DNA of 64,000 nt from Diphasiastrum complanatum (lineage: Eukaryota > Streptophyta > Lycopodiopsida > Lycopodiales > Lycopodiaceae): the NCBI GenBank assembly GCA_029204225.1, contig CM055100.1, positions 62,059,472 to 62,123,471 of the forward strand, given 5' to 3'. How positions within the stretch are numbered: position 1 is the stretch's first letter; every line of letters starts with the position of its first letter. The notes beneath the pieces were generated by a model. It saw only the letters and a list, made by a program, of their open reading frames with translations. It had not been told where the DNA came from and made no database searches. Shown piece by piece: positions 21,467 through 32,705 of the stretch. The translations under genes were made by a program, and so were the position numbers.

Positions 21467-22312
21467 TGTAAGAAAATGATAATTATTCTTCCACAGAGAA
21501 CACGATGAAAGTCTGAATAAATCAAAGTAATATCAATGTCTTCAATCGAGTTTGTATCTAATCTATGTACAATAGAACAGTATTTGCTCTGATTGAATAT
21601 GCGTGCGAAAATAATATGCAGAATAAGAGACAACTTAAGACAATTTTTAGACAATTAGAAACTATTGATCAAAAACGAATTTATAATTCTGAATCAGAAT
21701 CAATATACATCTCTTGTTGTCTTATCTTGTTGTTGTGTCTCTAATTTAGTGAGTATGAGAACCTCTTCAGTTTGAGTGTCTAAGTATGAGAACCTCTTTA
21801 GTTTGAGTGTTTGAGAGTTTTACAACAAGCAGTGCACATGTATTTATATTGCTATAGGACAGGTCTTTTGGCCTTTTATTTACAGGTATTTTGGCCTTTT
21901 AATGTTGTAACAATAGATATCTAACTATTTACGACAATTGATATTCAAATAGATGCTTTGTTTCCAGGGTCGAATAATTTTTGTTCGCAAATATTTCGCG
22001 ACAGTCTGTCTCTTCGTTATAGCTTCGCGTTTCACGAATAATTTGCGACACTTGTCTCTTCGCAATATTTTCGTCTTTCACGAATTGTTCGCGACAGATG
22101 ACAACTTTGAGCTTGAAGAAGAAATTCAGAATATTTCGTGAATTGTTCACGACAGGTGAGCTTGGAAAAGAATCCAGAAGATTTTTGAATTGTTCGCGAC
22201 AATTTCACGACATCTGAGGTTTGAACAAGAAACAAAATATTTCGCGACAAGATTCTGTTCGCAAATCTTTCAAGCTTCAACAAGAAAGCCACGAGCTTCT
22301 ACAAGATAAACA
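21467..22312 (-). repeat. 3' LTR of Copia-D, 5' part deleted
   Basis: It contains the LTR end and the shared block 22111-22307 with repeated TTCGCGAATTGTTCGCGACA-type words. A TATA-like AATATAAATAC lies near 21842-21852 on the minus strand, with a short repeat of GTATGAGAACCTCTT at about 21747 and 21784. RNase H coding sequence joins directly at about 22312, so the RNase H end, purine tract and LTR start are missing. Confidence 0.8.
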
Positions 22313-25012
22313 AGACATAAGGTTCAGAAATAGATTCATCAAATCCTTCCAACATCTGTTTGATCTAGATCAGCTCATTTGCCATCTTGGCTGCTGCTAC
22401 ATATTTCGCTTCACAGGAAGATTGAGCTACTGTTGTTTGCTTCTTGCTTATCCAGAGTATGGCTGCGCCAGATGCTAGAGTACAACCTCCTGAAATACTT
22501 TTGCTATCATCCTTCATGGATGCCCAGCTTGCGTCACTGTAAGATTCAATGTGAAATCCATCTTCCTTCTAATAACACAGTCCATAGTCTTTTGTTTCTT
22601 GGAGATATTGTAGTACTCTCTTTGCTAACTTCCAATGCAACAATCCTAGGTTCTGATTATATTGGCTCAGCCTGTATACTGCAAACACTATATCAAGTCT
22701 GGTGTTGTCTTCTAGATATAACAATGATCCAATTAGCCTATGATAGGGTGTTTGGCCATTCGTTCCTCTTCCTCGAGAGTCTGAGGACAATCTGCCTTGC
22801 TCAGTATTGTTCTAGGTAACATAGGAGTATGCACACCTTTGCATTCAAGCATGTTGAACTTTTCAATGATTTTTTGAGTGTACTTTTGTTGGTTAAGATA
22901 CAACTTACCACCTTCAAAGTCTCTCATGATCTGCAAGCCTAGATAGATTTTAGCTTCTCCTAGGTCAACGATCTCGAATATTTCAGAAATGTCTCTTTTG
23001 ACATCTGAAATTAACTTATCTCTTCTTGAGAAGATAAGCGTGTCATTAACATAGACATCTAGAATGATTATTTCATTTTGGACATGCTTGATATAGACAT
23101 TTGATTCAGCAAATAGAGTTTGAAGCCTAAGGAATGTAGTGCTTCGTCCTTCTTTCTATACCATTGTCTTGCTGCTTGTTTCAGACCATAAATGCTTTTA
23201 TTCATGTGACATCCATATTTTGGATATTCTTAGCTTACAAAACCAAGTGGTTGGTCCATGAATAAGTCTTCTTCCAATTCTGCGTGCAAGAAAGCGGTCT
23301 TCTCATCCACAATATGGATTTTCAGATCATGAGCCACTACATATGCGAATAACAAACGAATTGATTTATCATTTGACTATCGGTGAGAAAGTATCAGTGT
23401 AGTCGATTCCATACTTCTGTGAAAATCTTTTAGCAACCAACCTTGCTTTGTATCTGATGTTTTCTCCATCAAGACCTGTTTTGATCTTGTAGATCCACTT
23501 GCATTTGACTAGTTTTTTGCCATCAGGTATAGGTGCAAGTTTCCATACATTGTTCTTATACATGGATGACATTTCGTCCTCCATTGTTTGAATCCAGTGA
23601 TCTTTATCTGGTCCATCAACAACTTTCTTGAATGTTTGAGGTTCGTCAGAGAAACCACAAAATTTGATAGTTGTATTAAAAACATCATAACCATCCCTTT
23701 TTGGTGGTTTTCGTTGTCTATCAGATCTTCTCACAAGTGGTTTTGAGTTCGATTCTACAGGTTTCAAGTTTGATTCTGATTCAACCTTTTCCGTTGGAAT
23801 TCGTATTGGTGATTTGAGTATGTCAATTACTCGATCTTGACCACCCTCTAAATCTAGTAATTCTCTTTCATCTTCTGCTCATTTTACTTCTGTCGTTGTT
23901 TGTAGCTCATAATAGTTTTTGAGAATTTCATAGCCGACTAGATCATTGTCTGCTATGTATTTTGACTCATTGAATTTAACATCTCGAACAATTTTTATCT
24001 TGCCAGTTTCGGGTACATAGACACGATAATATGACGAAAGTAACTCGAATCCTACCAGAAAACCTTGTTTTGTCTTTTCATTGAGATTCTTTCTCAGCTT
24101 GCCTGGTATGTGCATATACACTGCGCATCTGAATGTTCGAACATGTGCTAGATTTGGCTTTGACTTCCACCATATCTCATGAGGAGTTTTATCCGATATT
24201 CAAGATTTCAAAATACGATTCTGAAGATAATTCGATGTAGCCACTGCTTCTGCCCACAACTGTTTTGGTGCTTTTGCACGAGCCATCATACACCTAGCAG
24301 CTTCCATTAGTGTACGATTTTTTTGTTCAGCTATTCCATTGTGTTGAGGTGTGTATGATGCAGTCTTCGTATGCATAATACCTCGATCAGTACAGTAAGC
24401 ATTGAATTCGTTGGAAATGTACTCACTTCCACGATCTGTACAAATCTGCTTCAGTTTATTGTCTGTCTGCTTCTCAGCCCAATTCGTATACTCAACGAAT
24501 TTCTCGAAAGCTTCAGATTTAGTACATATAAAGTATACTACAACAAACTTGCTGAAGTCATCAATAAACATTATGAAGTACTTTGCATTACCCAATGACA
24601 ATACTCCAAATGGTCCACAAATATCTGAATGCACAATTTCAAGTACCTTAGTTGCTTTATAAACATCCTTACTGAAAGGTGTTCTAGTCATCTTGCCTTT
24701 AAGACAGAATTCGCTAAGTAATTTGAATATCTATACTTTTGATTTCGACTCCTTCGATTCTCTGACTTTTGTTGGCTTGGTACAAAGCTTCCATGTTCAT
24801 GTGATATAGCCTCTTGTGCCACATTATATCTGTCGATTCTTGAGTTTGATTGGCTTGTTTGATTCTTGTTCGAATGCTCAAGTGATACAAATTTCCTTCT
24901 CTATCAGTAGGTTATCAAAATCTTCCTCGAATAGTTTACAAAAGTTCTTTGTGAAGGCTACTAACATGCCTGTATCGATTGTCTTTGCTACAGATAGAAG
25001 ATCTTTGTCAAG
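22313..25012 (-). pseudogene. Copia-D integrase, RT and RNase H remnant
   Basis: On the minus strand: post-protease (25012 downward, LDKDLLSVAKTIDTG), integrase core 24691-24200 (VHSDICGPFGV, CTDRGSEYISNEF, PQHNGIAEQKNRT), a linker, RT from 23767 ([22 protein letters not shown]), RT C-terminal part 22936-22570, and RNase H SSCEAKYVAAAKMANE near 22430-22384. The catalytic RT box reads YVND rather than YVDD near 23060, losing one metal-binding Asp. Stops occur near 22372, 23230 and elsewhere. Gag and protease are deleted. The copy is inactive. Confidence 0.9.
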
Positions 25013-25399
25013 AGTAGCTTCAAGAAGAAATTCAGAATATTTTGCAAATTGTTCGCGACATGTGAGCTTGGAGAAGAATCCAAAAGATTTCGCGAATTGT
25101 TCGCAACAATTTCGCAACATTTGAGGTTTGAACTGGAAACAGAATATTTCGCGACAAGATTTTGTTCACGAATCTTTCGAGCTTCAACAAGAAAGCCATG
25201 ACCTTCTACAAGATAAATTTTGTGAATCTATCAAAAATCTTTCAGAATCTTTTGAGTTTTAAGCAAGATACATTTTGCGAATCCTTTGCGAATCTTTCAC
25301 AAATCTTTTGAGTTCATGTTTGTTTCTTTCTCATCTTTTGTCAAGTAAACTACACACTTTGTTAGTAGAATCGAGATCTGTCTAATCAGGTGTTCTACA
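25013..25399 (-). repeat. 5' LTR of Copia-D, 3' part deleted
   Basis: It contains the LTR start (TGTAGAACACC on the minus strand) and the block shared with 22111-22307, then joins post-protease coding sequence at about 25012. Together the two partial LTRs imply an original LTR of about 1 kb. Confidence 0.78.
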
Positions 25400-25555
25400 T
25401 TTCAATCTTCCTTTTTGTTTTTGGATCTAGATTCAAGATAGAAGTGTTTTAGGGTCCTAGATCTTCATAGATCTCCTTATCCATCATTTGTTGAGAGAAA
25501 AGTGAGTGCTAGGTGCATTAGGATAGAACCTAAAAGTTGAAGAATCATTAGATTC

Positions 25556-27730
25556 ATGGCTTCCAATGGTGGGATCATGTTAGAGCCTAATGATAGGTTG
25601 AGTTCATCAAACTACTCTACTTGGAACGTGAGGATGGAGTCCTTACTTGTGTTGAATGATCTCATGGATATAGTTGCAGGAATTGAAGAGAGACCCCCCA
25701 CACCTCAAGAGCAACTAAGGTTTCATAATAAGGCTACAAGGGCTCTTCGTATCATTAAAATTAATGTTACCAATGAACTTCTCAAGGAAGTTGGTAAGAG
25801 TCAAAGTGCAAGTGAGGCATGGAATGCCTTGAATAAGCTCTTTGAATCAAAGTCCACATCTAGGGTACTGACCCTAAGGAGGCAAATATTTTTTAGTAGG
25901 CAAAGAGAGGGTGAAAGTGCTCATGCATTTGTCTTGAGGGTTAAGTCCTTAAGTGATGATCTAGCATGCATTGATGAAAGCATAAGATGGTGAAATAGTC
26001 TAGGTTATGTTGGGCTAGATGAACATGCTAACCTTGTGCAAAGTTTTGCCATTAAAAGAGTCTTGCCAAGTGTGGTTGACTTGCAAAAAATCTTATTGGT
26101 TGAAGAACATAGGTTGCAATTAAAGCTTGATGGTGCATCCTTGCAAGGTGGAGGTGAAGAGGCTTTCTTCACAAAAGGCAAGTTCAAAGCCAAAGGTAAA
26201 GGCAAAGGGAAATGGGCCAAAGGTGGTAATAATGATCACTCTTCCTCTTCCTCTTCTACTTCTTCTCGAAAGAAAGATAAGTCAAAGTTCAAGTGCTTTT
26301 ATTGTGAGATAAAAGGTCATTTTGCTAATGAATGTCATAAGAAGAAAAGAGAGCAAGGTGAGAGACAAAGAAATCTAGCTATAGATGAAGAAGAGCATAG
26401 CATTTGTGAATCTCTTGTTATGACTTCAAGTTTGTTTGCAAATATAGATGGGAATGATCCTTGGTGGATTGATAGTGGAGCCTCATCTCACATGACAAGA
26501 CATAAGGAATACTTTTCATCCTTATTGTCTTGTGAAGGAGAAAGCAACATCATCCATACTGCAAATGATGGTCAATGTGACATCAAAGGCATAGGCACAA
26601 TTCCTATTTCTCTTTCAACAAATAGGAAAGCTAATCTTGGAAATGTATTGGACATTCCTTCAATCACTAAGAACTTGCTTAGTGTTAGTCAAATAATTGA
26701 CAAGGGGCTTGATGTTGAGTTCATTGGAGATGCTTTTTTGATAAGTAAATGTGGAACCTTGATTGCTCAAGGAAGGAGGCATGAGAAGCTTTTCAAACTA
26801 GATGCATGTGTGATCTCTAAGCATGAAAGATGTATGGCTAGGGAACAATTGACAAACCAAAAAGTTTGGCATAAGAGGTTGAGCCATCCCAACTTCAAAT
26901 CTTTGGAGGTAATGGCAAAGAAAGAGCATGTTCTTGGTCTCCCTAAAAGTCTTGTTGCAAACAATAGTGTTTGTGAGCATTGTGCCTTGTCCAAATCTCA
27001 TAGACTTGCTTATTCTAGATCTAAAGAAGTTTTTCAACTTGTGCATTCTGATATTCATTCTTCTAGTACAACTAGCAATGGTGGAGCAAAGATGTATGCA
27101 ACTTTCATTGATGACTTTAGTAGTTTTACTTGGGTCTATTTTCTTAAAAGCAAGAATGAAGTACTTGTTGCATTTGTCAAGTTCAAGAATGAAATGGAAA
27201 ACCAATCCAATACAAAGATCAAATGCTTAAGATCAAATAATGGAGGGGAATACACTTCAACTAAGTTCAATTATTTTTGCATAGCACATGGGATTAAGAG
27301 AGAGTACTCTAGTCCTAGGACTCCACAACAGAATGGAGTGGCCGAGAGGAAGAATAGAACCCTTTGTGAATGTGCCAAGGCAATGAGACTACTTGCAAAT
27401 CTTCCTAAGTCTTTTTTGGGGGAAGCTTTATTATGTGCTAACTATCTTTGTAATAGGTGGACAAGTACTTAGTTGGATGGTAAGACTCCTTTTGAGGTCC
27501 TTCATGGTAGAAGGCTGAGTGCCAAGCATTGTAGGATCTTTGGTTGTACTTGTTTTGTCAACATCACTCTTGATGATAGAACTAAAGAAGATCCTTTATC
27601 AAATAAGGGTGTGTTTGTTGGCTATAGCAAAGTAAGCAAGGCTTACAAAGTCTACATTCCTTCAACAAGAAAAGTTTTCATTTCTAGAGATGTCATCTTC
27701 GAAGAAGACAATGTGCCAAAAGAAAGTTGA
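25556..27730 (+). pseudogene. Copia-E gag, protease and integrase
   Basis: Gag starts MASNGGIMLEPNDRL at 25556 and is open to 25993, where a shift and stop interrupt it. The frame resumes at 26036 and runs to 27472, then to 27730 after a stop at 27470-27472. Gag has a zinc knuckle CFYCEIKGHFANEC at 26294-26335. The protease box is WWIDSGASSHM near 26461. The integrase has HHCC (VWHKRLSHPN to CEHCALSKSH), then LVHSDIHSSS, LRSNNGGEY and PQQNGVAERKNRT. The second catalytic Asp is Asn (27236-27238), so integration activity should be lost even in the open frame. The segment ends with the integrase C-terminal motif FEEDN. Confidence 0.93.
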
Positions 27731-28801
27731 TGTGGATGAAACTAACAATATTGATGTTGTTTCTCCTTTCTTGATGGTGATGGATCTATGGATGATGATG
27801 GTGGAGATGTCTCTCCAAGTCAAATTCCAAGAAGATCCTCAAGGCAAAGGAACAAGGCTTACATATGATGAGAAGGGTAAGCAAGTTGTGGAAGGTACAA
27901 ACTTGGCTTTACTCACATATTTTGGTACATCTTATTGTGTGGATGATGTTATGCATATGGATGGCTGTCTTCATGAAATGGATGTCATTTATGGTTCTGG
28001 AAAACAAGTTCTAGTCAATGCTTTTGATGGTCAAAAGGAAGATCAAGAGGTTGATCTTAATGTGCTTCATCAACACCAATTGAAAATTGGCAATTTGGAG
28101 CTAGTCAAGAGCATCAAAGAAGAATCAAATGGCCAAGGCATTAAGGATCTATTTTTGCAAGTTATTGAAGACTCAAGTAAAGGCAAATGATCAGCAAGGA
28201 AGTCTTGTTCAAACCTACTTTACTCATCTAACTTTATGTTTGAGTTATGTTATGTCAATGAGTGGAAATTGTCAAAATTTGGTGAATCTATGATCATCTT
28301 TTTGTATTCAATGGATCTTGAAGAAGGACTAGTGCCACCTACTAGTTATGTGGAGTCTTATGGAGCTGGCTTAGCATCATTGTTATACTCTTTTACTCAT
28401 GGATTTTCAAGGCTTGATGGTTCTTCATGGCAAGAAGGCAATGGAGGCTCATTCATGGTGGATTTTGACACATACATTTCACAAGAAGTGAGAAGACATG
28501 CAAGCAAGCATTCATCACTTTCATTTGCTACATGTTTGTTGTTGTTTTACAGAAATTTCAAAGGTGGAAACATGGAAGAATCGTTCCATTCCCATTCTAT
28601 GTTATTCTTCATGTACTAGTTTCATCTTGAAATGTAAAATTGATGTAAGAAATAGCGAAACATCCAATATGGACACTACTATCTATATCAATTATGAAGT
28701 TTATTGTTTTGTATATTAGGATCATTGAGAGGAGATCTATCCTTAATATGAAAATCATTCTTAAGTTAGACCAAAGTGCTGTTGTAAAACCAGCAAGCAA
28801 A
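27731..28801 (+). pseudogene. Copia-E non-RT region in place of RT and RNase H
   Basis: After the integrase the linker KGTRLTYDEKGKQV (near 27847-27888) is the same block that precedes RT in Copia-A and Copia-F. Instead of RT, the sequence continues NLALLTYFGTSYCVDDVMHMD, then open frames at 27690-28190 and 28236-28619 that have no YVDD, RNase H or other motif I recognise. The region ends at the purine tract of the 3' LTR. Copia-G has a similar arrangement. It may be filler sequence or a coding module of a non-autonomous lineage. Confidence 0.7.
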
Positions 28802-28814
28802 GTTGAAGAGGGAG

Positions 28815-29425
28815 TGTTAAAATTGTCAACATTTCCTTGACTAGATTTAAACCAAATTTAGTAATTTTGGCACATAGTTTTGGATCTAACCTTTCACACG
28901 TGTGAAAGAGTCAAACTTCAGGACCTTCAAAATGACACCAAAATCATGTCATTTGAACATATAGGCCAAAATTGGCTATTTTAGGTTAGTGGTGCCCTAA
29001 AATTGGGTCCTAAGTTCTAGAGAGAGGAAAGATAGTCATCCCTCTCACCTATATTAGGCTGAATTTCATGGAGAAATAGGTTGAAGAAACTTTTGTATTG
29101 TTTCTTTGAGATCAATAGATCATTGTCATTGTTTCTTCCTCCATTGAGAGCATTTCTTTGTGTATTGTCTTCAAGCTATTGTGTATGATCTTAGGAGCTT
29201 TCCAAAAGTGGTAGGCTACTGTAGTACGGCCTGTATGCTATTATTTTTGGCCACCAACGATACTTTACTTTAGTTTCTTTTGTTCTTTGAATGCTTGTTC
29301 AAGTTCTTGTGCATCAAAGTAGCATTAGGATGATTTGCCATTTCTAGCTTTTGTAGCTTGTTGTGCAAAGATCTTAGCCAAATATTTTGGGATATTGGAT
29401 CCATACAAGATCCACTTTTTTCACA
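28815..29425 (+). repeat. 3' LTR of Copia-E (611 bp)
   Basis: It carries a perfect 18-base palindrome CTTTCACACGTGTGAAAG at 28891-28908 and lacks about 48 bases present in the 5' copy. The rest aligns with few substitutions. Confidence 0.93.
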
Positions 29426-29487
29426 CTGTGCAAGTTCTTGATCAATTTGCTCCTCTTGTGCTTGATCAATCTGTACACACAATCACA

Positions 29488-29583
29488 GGTACTTTGTGAA
29501 ATTTGAATGCAATGCAATCCTATTTTAACTACACATGAGGCACTTTGTGAAAGTTGAATGCAATGCAATCCTATTTTAACTAA
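29488..29583. repeat. 51-bp tandem duplication
   Basis: Two copies of a unit beginning G(C/T)ACTTTGTGAAA(G/T)TTGAATG follow each other with two or three differences. Confidence 0.75.
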
Positions 29584-29621
29584 AGAATAGTTTCAACTAA
29601 AAGTCAGAAATTAGGATTTAC

Positions 29622-30060
29622 CTAATCTATTGGAAAGATGTCTCTACTTCCCAATTCTTTGCGCATGTTCTCAAAATCACGATTGTAGCAGAGTTTATAT
29701 TCTTCATCAGTTGGCTGTAGACAAATCAAAGAAACTTGTTAGCAATTAGGCTATGAATATAACTTATTTGACTTAAGCTATGAATAGAACTTAACAATAA
29801 AATTTAGGGTTAAAAATTACTCACAAAATAATCTACAAAACGGTGTTTTCCACCAAAGCCAAGATGACTGATATTGTTCATGTCCAGTCTTACTCTTGTG
29901 GCTTCCTTATGCTTGTCATATTTATGGAGGGTTTTCCTAAACTCACTCGTGAGCAACATCCAAGTACTTTTGCTACACGACATTGGCTTGCCTGGTCTAC
30001 CTGGCCTTCGAGATTGTTGGCAGTACAGAACAAGATTGGCAACAATGTATGACATAAAAT
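29622..30060 (-). pseudogene. Two-exon gene fragment of unknown function
   Basis: A minus-strand exon of about 240 bases encodes WMLLTSEFRKTLHKYDKHKE and NNISHLGFGGKHRFVDYF, then meets a GTGAGT donor near 29824. A second exon (about 29713-29622) after a TCTACAG acceptor encodes EEYKLCYNRDFENMRKELG and ends at a GTAAAT donor. The phase and splice signals look real. The NNxxHLGFGGKxRF part faintly recalls the C-terminal region of plant transposase_24-type CACTA proteins, but I am not sure. Copia-E lies just downstream on the minus strand, so the gene may have been cut by it. Confidence 0.4.
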
Positions 30061-30063
30061 AGT

Positions 30064-30148
30064 ACAAATTATAATTCTTATGCTCATAGAGCAAGTAGTG
30101 AAAATAATACAAATTATAATTCTTATGCTCATAGAGCAAGTAGTGCAT
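30064..30148. repeat. 45-bp tandem duplication
   Basis: Two near-identical copies of a unit starting ACAAATTATAATTCTTATGC, at 30064 and 30109. Confidence 0.85.
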
Positions 30149-30611
30149 TTAGTTGACATTATTCTCATGGAAAATTGATGTTGTTGCTTTCAAAAATCAA
30201 ACAATCAACTTCAATGTCCATAAGTTTTTCATGAGAAAAAAAATGAGATGCATTTGTAAAAATATGCATCTCATAATCTCTTTTTTAATTTATTTTACAA
30301 TCATTCCCAATCAAACTGAAAAACACTTCAACATTCTGCTTATAGAAATTGAATATCTCTTTCAAGGATATTAAAACAATTTATATTGCACAAATGTAAA
30401 TCTATTGGCATTCCTAAACAATGGCTAATTATTTTCATGTGCACAATTAGGCATCAAATTCAAATAAAATGGCATCACTTAACCACACAACTTTTGCATT
30501 CTCAATAAACTCCTCTTCCATTTCTCCACCTCAAGACAAAAGATTTGGTATAATCTCTTTCATGTTGTCGGAAAACTTCCTATTACAATCTAGAAACTTT
30601 AATTGCAAAAG

Positions 30612-30612
<1 letters not shown>

Positions 30613-30672
<60 letters not shown>
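30613..30672. repeat. (CT)n microsatellite
   Basis: About 60 bases of uninterrupted CT dinucleotides. ORFs crossing it (serine/leucine or arginine/glutamate repeats) are artefacts. Confidence 0.98.
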
Positions 30673-30676
<4 letters not shown>

Positions 30677-32640
30677 GCGGGGAAAAGACCCCTTTTTCAG
30701 GTTGTATTTGAAGGAAAATCATCGTCGCACGCTATTACGCTGTTGTGGAACTGTTAAAAAACGACACGTAAATGGCCCATAATGGCCGGTTGCACTGCTA
30801 TTAAAATACTGTTCATTTGCTAATTTATGTTGTATGAAAATTCCATTTACGCGGCCTATGCCCCCAGTTTCTGGGTTTGTCGGGACTAGGAGGTGCCAAG
30901 TAATTTTGTAATACAGTTTTAGTAATTAAAAACTTGGCCGTGAGTCCATAAAAACTGAAACCGTAAATAGGGCCCAACTGGACTTTGAAATTGCAAGTTG
31001 AGGCCAAGTTAGGTGTTAAAAACAAATTTGGGCCAGTGCCCTATTTTTAGAGGCAGTTTTTTGAAAAGTCATAAGGAGGTGCCCTATTTCTTGAAGGGGA
31101 GCACCTCCAGCCCATTGAGCCCCTATGTATGACCAGGGAGGGGTGTGGGACAGCATTCTCATTGTCATCTTCTTGAAAAAAAAGAGAGAAAACTTGTGTG
31201 GAGAAGTTTGAAAAGAAAGGGACGGAGTAGAAGATGTTTTGCTTGGTGCCTACCATCTCCTCCACTTCCAATTTGTGCTCAATCCCACAGAAACAAGGAG
31301 TAAAGGAGAAGAGGCAAATGATTGCCGGGTGACTTCCACTCTAAATTCTGTTCATTTTCATTGCTATTGATTTGTTTCTCAACCTTTAGCATTGTGTTAC
31401 CACTGTTTGTGGATCTGTGAATTGTTTTTTCTGCCATCTCTAACCCTGTGTTTGCAGGCCCTGACATTGTGAGGATTGTCCTTGTATATCTTTCCTATCT
31501 CTGACATTTGCTTGGAGGCTTGTGAAAAAGTTGGAAGCTTTGTTGTCTCATTGGCAGGGATTTTAGCTTGAAAGATTGATCCTTTATTGTTATCTACTTG
31601 TTAGTAGTATAGTTGTTTTATGTGTGTTTGAATCTGGATTGCTTACAAGCATTGTGGAGCTTTGCCTTCAGTATTATCCATAACTGCTCAAGGAAACACG
31701 TAGGCACTATAACCAGTCTGAGGCCCTTGCTGACTATCCATTTTCCAATCCTAGGGCCAGCCCTATGCCCTGCTGCAGCCATGTGATTCCATCCAACAGA
31801 CCTGTCTATCATTTGTAGGCAAGGCATTTTGTTTGCATGTGCATTGCCTACCTATTATGTTAGAACTGCCTAATAAGCCAATTCATCTGCCAATCCATCG
31901 CTGCTTAGGAAGGTAGCTTGACCCTGTAATGCACTGGAATTCTGTGCCTAAGGAGTGAACAGGCTGCTTGAAATTTGTTTCTTATCTATAATGAAATGGA
32001 AACAGTCTCTTTCAACATCCTAAAGAGTGTTGGTCTGTGGAAAGAAACAGCATATTGCCTAACCACTATTAGTCCCTGCCTGTGTGTTGTGTACAACCGT
32101 GACTGACCATCTATTCCTAAACGCTGGTTTGCGCCCTGCTGTGGCCCGCTCCCTCCTCCGATCTGCTAGTGTACCCTGCTCCAGCGGACCTTCATCTCCT
32201 GTCCTTCGCCCTCTATCTGCGTGCGGGTTTGCCCATCTGCCCTGTCTGCGGCCCTTCCCAACCTGATCGCTGCCCTGCAGTCAGCGACCCATCCATTTGC
32301 TTGCGTGCCTGTGGCGACCGTGCTCCTCTTCTTGACCTGCGCTCCATCCTCACCTGGTTTGCGGCTCATCTCTAGCCAAAACTAGGTACGCAATTTTAGC
32401 CTTGCATTGACTTGAACACACGTTCTATTGACACATTGTAAAAGTTACAACTGGCTACCCAATTCGAACCTTGCATTGAGTTGCAGAAAAGGAGTCTATT
32501 GACTTATTTGTAACTGCCACAACAAAAATCAAGAATGTTAAAAGCTTAAAAAAATTATATCTAAAATTGTTAAAATTTTAATTTGCAAAAAATCAAGTTG
32601 TTGTAACATATAGCATAGGAAAAAAAAAAATTTGAAATTA
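30673..32640. other. Unassigned intergenic DNA with a GC-richer patch
   Basis: No domain or element is recognised. The patch 32080-32370 is GC-richer than its surroundings and shares phrases such as GGTTTGCC, AGCGGCCC/AGCGACCC and GCCCTTC with 45880-46180, suggesting a dispersed repeat. Short ORFs here have no recognisable motif. Confidence 0.4.
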
Positions 32641-32705
32641 ACAAGCCAAAAGCTTAATTGGCAGGCATACACAAAAGGCATGCGAGAAATGTATTATGAA
32701 CAAAA

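Larger units (their letters stand above)
21467..25399 (-). mobile_element. Ty1-copia retrotransposon, Copia-D, internally deleted, in the Copia-E leader
   Basis: The element begins TGTAAGAAAA and ends GGTGTTCTACA on the plus strand, so minus-strand LTR ends are TGTAG...TTACA. It is flanked by an identical 5-base duplication TTTCA (21462-21466 and 25400-25404). Minus-strand coding remnants run from the post-protease region to RNase H. The left LTR lacks the LTR start, and the right LTR lacks most of the LTR end plus the primer site, gag and protease. About 195 bases of LTR are present in both (22111-22307 and 25016-25212). Confidence 0.85.
19814..29425 (+). mobile_element. Ty1-copia retrotransposon, Copia-E, lacking RT and RNase H
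   Basis: The LTRs (19814-20472 and 28815-29425) start TGT(T/A)AAAATTGTCAAC and end TTTTTTCACA. The flanks TTGTG (19809-19813) and CTGTG (29426-29430) are a probable target duplication with one mismatch. An initiator-tRNA primer binding site follows the 5' LTR, and a purine tract (GTTGAAGAGGGAG, 28802-28814) precedes the 3' LTR. The plus-strand coding region has gag, protease and integrase but then about 1 kb of non-RT sequence instead of RT and RNase H. Copia-D is inserted in the leader (21467-25399). Such an element would need another element's RT to move. Confidence 0.92.

Noticed and set aside
30469-30722. Plus- and minus-strand ORFs over the CT repeat
   Set aside because: The translations are Leu-Ser or Arg-Glu repeats of the microsatellite with no other coding sign.
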